Positions 5,803 to 8,103 of a stretch of 8,103 bases of DNA are shown here, in pieces (position 1 is the stretch's first letter; each line of letters starts with the position of its first letter). The stretch spans positions 1 through 8,103 of the forward strand of contig SCVT01000561.1 of the NCBI GenBank assembly GCA_004296815.1. The letters are read 5' to 3'. The DNA comes from Reyranella sp. Its GTDB lineage: Bacteria; Pseudomonadota; Alphaproteobacteria; Reyranellales; Reyranellaceae. Below the pieces are notes generated by a model. That model saw only the letters and a list, made by a program, of their open reading frames with translations, was not told where the DNA came from and ran no database searches. Both the position numbers and the translations under genes were made by a program.

Positions 5803-7071
5803 GTTCGGCAACGCCATCGAGAAGGCCGGCACGTAGGTCACCAGGAAGAGGGCGGCGATCAGCGCGCCGTAGAAGGGCAGGATGGTGCGCATCACCTGCC
5901 CGACCGATATGCCGCCGATGGCGCAGCCGACGAACTGCGTCGTGCCGACCGGCGGCGTGTTGAGGCCCAGCGCGCAGTTGATCAGCATCAGCATGCCGAA
6001 CTGCACCGGGTGCATGCCGTACTGCATGCAGATCGGCAGGAAGATCGGCGTGCAGATCAGCAGGGTCGCCGCCATGTCGAGGAAGGTGCCGAGAACGAAC
6101 AGGATCACGTTCACCAGCAGGAAGATCACCCACGGGTCGGTCGACAGTTGTTCCAGTGCCTTGCCGGTCAGGTCGGCGACCTCGTAGAGCGTGATCAGGT
6201 AGCCGAACGTGTTGGACACGCCGATCAGCAGCAGCACGATGCCGGTGGTCTTCACCGCCTTGGCTGCGGCCTTGAGGAAGTTGTCCCACGACAGGCTGCG
6301 GTAGACGAAGATGGTGAGCGCCAGCGCGTAGATCACTGCGACCGCTGCCGACTCGGTCGCCGTGAAGACGCCGCTCAGGATGCCGACCAGGATGATGGCC
6401 ACGATCAGCAGGCCGGGAACGGCGGCGGCCATCGACCACAGCACGGCGTTCCAGCCGGGGAAGGTGCCGGCGGGATAGCCGCGCCGGATCGCCACCAGGT
6501 AGGCCGCGACCAGCATGCAGGCCGTCAGCAGCGCCGCCGGGATCATGCCTGCGAGGATGAGCGCCGCGATCGAGACCTTACCGCCGGCCGCCAGCGAATA
6601 GATGATCATGTTGTGGCTGGTCGGCATCAGTGCGCCCACCAGCGAGGCATGGGTCGTCACGTTGACGGCGTAGTCGGCGTGATAGCCCTCCTTCTTCATC
6701 ATCGGGATCATGACCGCGCCCATCGCCGACACGTCGGCAACCGGCGAGCCCGAGACGCCGCCGAACAGCGTGCAGGCCACGACGTTGGCCATGCCGAGGC
6801 CACCACGCACATGGCCGATCAGGCTCTTGGCGAAGTCGACGATTCGCTGCGCCACCCCGCCGTAGAGCATCAGCTCGCCCGAGAAGATGAAGAACGGGAT
6901 GGCGAGGAAGGAGAAGATGTTCATCCCCGAGGTCATGCGCTGGAACACGACCGCGAGCGGCAGGCCCTCGTAGAGGATGGTGGCGACGGCCGAGATGCCG
7001 ATCGAGAAGGCGACGGGAACGCCCAGCAGCAGGCAGAGGACGAAGACGACGCAGAGGATGGTCAGTGCCAC
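5782..7071 (-). CDS. dctM: TRAP transporter large permease (DctM type)
   Basis: The large membrane subunit of a TRAP transporter, which couples uptake of a solute delivered by the binding protein to the sodium gradient. Starting at the GTG at 7069-7071 gives 429 residues, the usual DctM length. An ATG start further upstream in the same frame would add a non-homologous stretch lying inside dctQ, so GTG is preferred; the first residues (ALTILCVVFVLCLLLGVPVAFSIG) are the normal DctM N-terminus. Family motifs: FLAIPFFIFSGELM (55-68), LFGGVSGSPVADVSAMG (102-118), PTSHNMIIYS (150-159), GVFTATESAAVAVIYAL (234-250), and LGLNTPPVGT (368-377). About twelve hydrophobic segments. The start overlaps the dctQ stop by 10 nt, indicating translational coupling. 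The stop lies inside the convergent amidohydrolase gene. Confidence 0.93.
   Translation of the reverse strand: MALTILCVVFVLCLLLGVPVAFSIGISAVATILYEGLPLAVVFQRMTSGMNIFSFLAIPFFIFSGELMLYGGVAQRIVDFAKSLIGHVRGGLGMANVVACTLFGGVSGSPVADVSAMGAVMIPMMKKEGYHADYAVNVTTHASLVGALMPTSHNMIIYSLAAGGKVSIAALILAGMIPAALLTACMLVAAYLVAIRRGYPAGTFPGWNAVLWSMAAAVPGLLIVAIILVGILSGVFTATESAAVAVIYALALTIFVYRSLSWDNFLKAAAKAVKTTGIVLLLIGVSNTFGYLITLYEVADLTGKALEQLSTDPWVIFLLVNVILFVLGTFLDMAATLLICTPIFLPICMQYGMHPVQFGMLMLINCALGLNTPPVGTTQFVGCAIGGISVGQVMRTILPFYGALIAALFLVTYVPAFSMALPNLFLGKF
5789..5811. terminator. Inverted repeat at convergent gene ends
   Basis: TTGCCGA (5789-5795) pairs perfectly with TCGGCAA (5805-5811), with a 9-nt loop. It spans the amidohydrolase stop (5800-5802) and the final codons of dctM, so it lies at the end of both convergent transcripts. 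There is no U-run on the plus strand and only GTTCT on the minus strand, so a bidirectional terminator is possible but not demonstrated. Confidence 0.35.
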
Positions 7072-7559
7072 GAAGGAATCACTTCCTCGCCGCGCAGCAG
7101 CGCCACGATGTGCTCGAGGGAAAAGAGCGCGATCAGCGTGCCGGCGATCACCAGCGGGATCTGGTTGATGCCTTCCGGCAGGCCGAGGGTCGGGATCTTG
7201 TAGGCCATCACCGATTCCGCCAGCAGCGCACCGTTCCACGCCATGACCAGCCCGAATGTCCCGACCAACAGATGGATCACGACCTCGAGCTTGAGCCTGA
7301 GCGCGTCGGGTACGAGGATCAGCAGCGATTCGAGGCCGATATGGCCCGCATCGCGCACGCCGACCGCGGCGCCCAGCATCGTGACGTAGAGAATGAGCAC
7401 CAGCGCCGTGCTCTCGGCCCAGGTCGGCGTGTCGTTCAGCACGTAGCGGCCGAACACCTGGAGGGCGACGACGGTGACGATGCCCACCAGGCCCGTCACC
7501 GCCACATACATGCACCAACGCGAGAGCGTCGCGTTGAATGCGGTCAACGCACGGAACAT
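7062..7559 (-). CDS. dctQ: TRAP transporter small permease (DctQ type)
   Basis: A 165-residue small permease subunit, predicted to have four membrane segments at about 16-36, 49-68, 92-111 and 133-153. The DctQ signature FGRYVLNDTPTWAES (36-50), followed by VGVRDAGHIGLE (67-77), is clear, as is GLPEGINQIPLVI (127-138) before the last segment. It partners DctM to form the membrane core. The ATG lies 2 nt after the dctP stop (TGAGGATG), and its own stop overlaps the GTG of dctM, the normal compact P-Q-M order. Substrate cannot be read from this subunit. Confidence 0.92.
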   Translation of the reverse strand: MFRALTAFNATLSRWCMYVAVTGLVGIVTVVALQVFGRYVLNDTPTWAESTALVLILYVTMLGAAVGVRDAGHIGLESLLILVPDALRLKLEVVIHLLVGTFGLVMAWNGALLAESVMAYKIPTLGLPEGINQIPLVIAGTLIALFSLEHIVALLRGEEVIPSWH

Positions 7560-7561
7560 CC

Positions 7562-8103
7562 TCAGTTGGCGGCCTGGATGCGCTTCACGAGGTCCTGCAG
7601 CTTCGGGTCCGCGGCGAACTTGGCGTAGACCGGCGCCATCGCGTCGGAGAACGACTTCTTGTCGACGTCCGAGACGATCTGCGAGCCGGCGGCCTCGACT
7701 GCCTTGCGCGCCGAAACTTCACGCTCGTCCCACAGCTTGCGCATGTAGGGCACCGACTCCTTGGCCGCGGCGCGGATGATCGCCTGGTCTTCCTTGGAGA
7801 GCCCGTCCCACACCTTCTTGGAGAAGACCAGCACCTCGGGTGCCAGCGAATGCTCGGTCTGGCTGTAGATCTTGGCGGCCTCGTAGTGGCGCGAGGTCAG
7901 GTAGGACGGCCAGTTGTTCTCGGCCGCGTCGACCACGCCGGTCTTGAGCGCCGTGTAGACCTCGGCGTAGGGCAGTGGCGTCGCATTGGCGCCCATCGCC
8001 TGCATCATCGCGACCCACATGTCGGACTGCTGCACGCGGATCTTCATGCCCTTGGTGTCGGCAACATTCCGGATCGCCTTCTTGCCCGAATAGAACGAGC
8101 GCG
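7562..8103 (-). CDS. dctP: TRAP solute-binding protein (DctP type), 5' end missing
   Basis: The C-terminal part of the periplasmic binding protein of the same transporter. About 179 codons are visible and the frame is open to the window edge, so roughly the first half, including the signal peptide, lies outside. The visible part begins with [10 protein letters not shown], then [12 protein letters not shown], whose Arg is the conserved carboxylate-binding residue of DctP proteins, followed by [19 protein letters not shown] with the conserved Asn pair, and [17 protein letters not shown]. The internal ATG at 8045-8047 is not the true start. This DctP subtype binds organic or sugar acids in characterised relatives; the substrate here is not determined. 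Confidence 0.9.
   Translation of the reverse strand, partial: RSFYSGKKAIRNVADTKGMKIRVQQSDMWVAMMQAMGANATPLPYAEVYTALKTGVVDAAENNWPSYLTSRHYEAAKIYSQTEHSLAPEVLVFSKKVWDGLSKEDQAIIRAAAKESVPYMRKLWDEREVSARKAVEAAGSQIVSDVDKKSFSDAMAPVYAKFAADPKLQDLVKRIQAAN

Noticed and set aside
6010..7203. 397-codon plus-strand frame antisense to dctM
   Set aside because: It is the complement of a clear DctM and dctQ coding region, with a charged low-complexity translation.
7072..7518. Upstream ATG extension of dctM to 7518
   Set aside because: The added stretch lies inside dctQ in another frame and has no DctM similarity; the GTG at 7069-7071 gives the normal family length.

Overview
The window is high-GC DNA, clearly bacterial and most likely from an alphaproteobacterium. 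That lineage call is inference from the base composition, the TRAP and DsbD types and the absence of strong E. coli-like promoters; no ribosomal RNA or marker gene is present to confirm it. No tRNA, rRNA, CRISPR array, transposase or phage gene was found.

Layout. (1) Positions 1-561 hold no convincing gene. By hand count they are about 64% GC, with a dip to about 58% at 361-480, and carry a series of inverted repeats. The best is a 74-nt, 28-base-pair nested stem-loop at 385-458. A 13-bp word in its left arm is repeated exactly 290 bp upstream. (2) Positions 562-4499, minus strand, form a tight three-gene operon read right to left: a DsbD/ScsB-type membrane thiol:disulfide interchange protein, a secreted AhpC/TSA-type redoxin, and a secreted DUF3500 protein with a ten-histidine leader. 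The genes are separated by 10 bp at each junction. (3) Positions 4500-4578 are a short divergent intergenic region with overlapping palindromes. (4) Positions 4579-5802, plus strand, encode an M20-family hydantoinase/carbamoylase-type Zn amidohydrolase. (5) Positions 5782-8103, minus strand, hold a TRAP transporter operon, dctP (cut by the window end), dctQ and dctM, with 2-nt or overlapping junctions. The 3' ends of dctM and the amidohydrolase overlap by 21 bp, and a 7-bp inverted repeat lies across the overlap.

How the genes work together. In the first operon, DsbD would carry electrons from cytoplasmic thioredoxin across the inner membrane, and the co-transcribed exported redoxin is a natural acceptor. 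DUF3500 is of unknown function; its place at the end of the operon and its own export signal suggest it acts in the same envelope redox or metal pathway. The amidohydrolase and the TRAP importer look like scavenging genes for nitrogenous and organic-acid compounds, but they are convergent, so they are not one operon and a shared substrate is not shown.

Most of the coding content is ordinary. The items most worth a second look are the structured gene-free region at 1-561, the dsbD-redoxin-DUF3500 operon, the His-rich leader placed ahead of the export signal of the DUF3500 protein, and a perfect 11-bp hairpin in the first codons of that gene.
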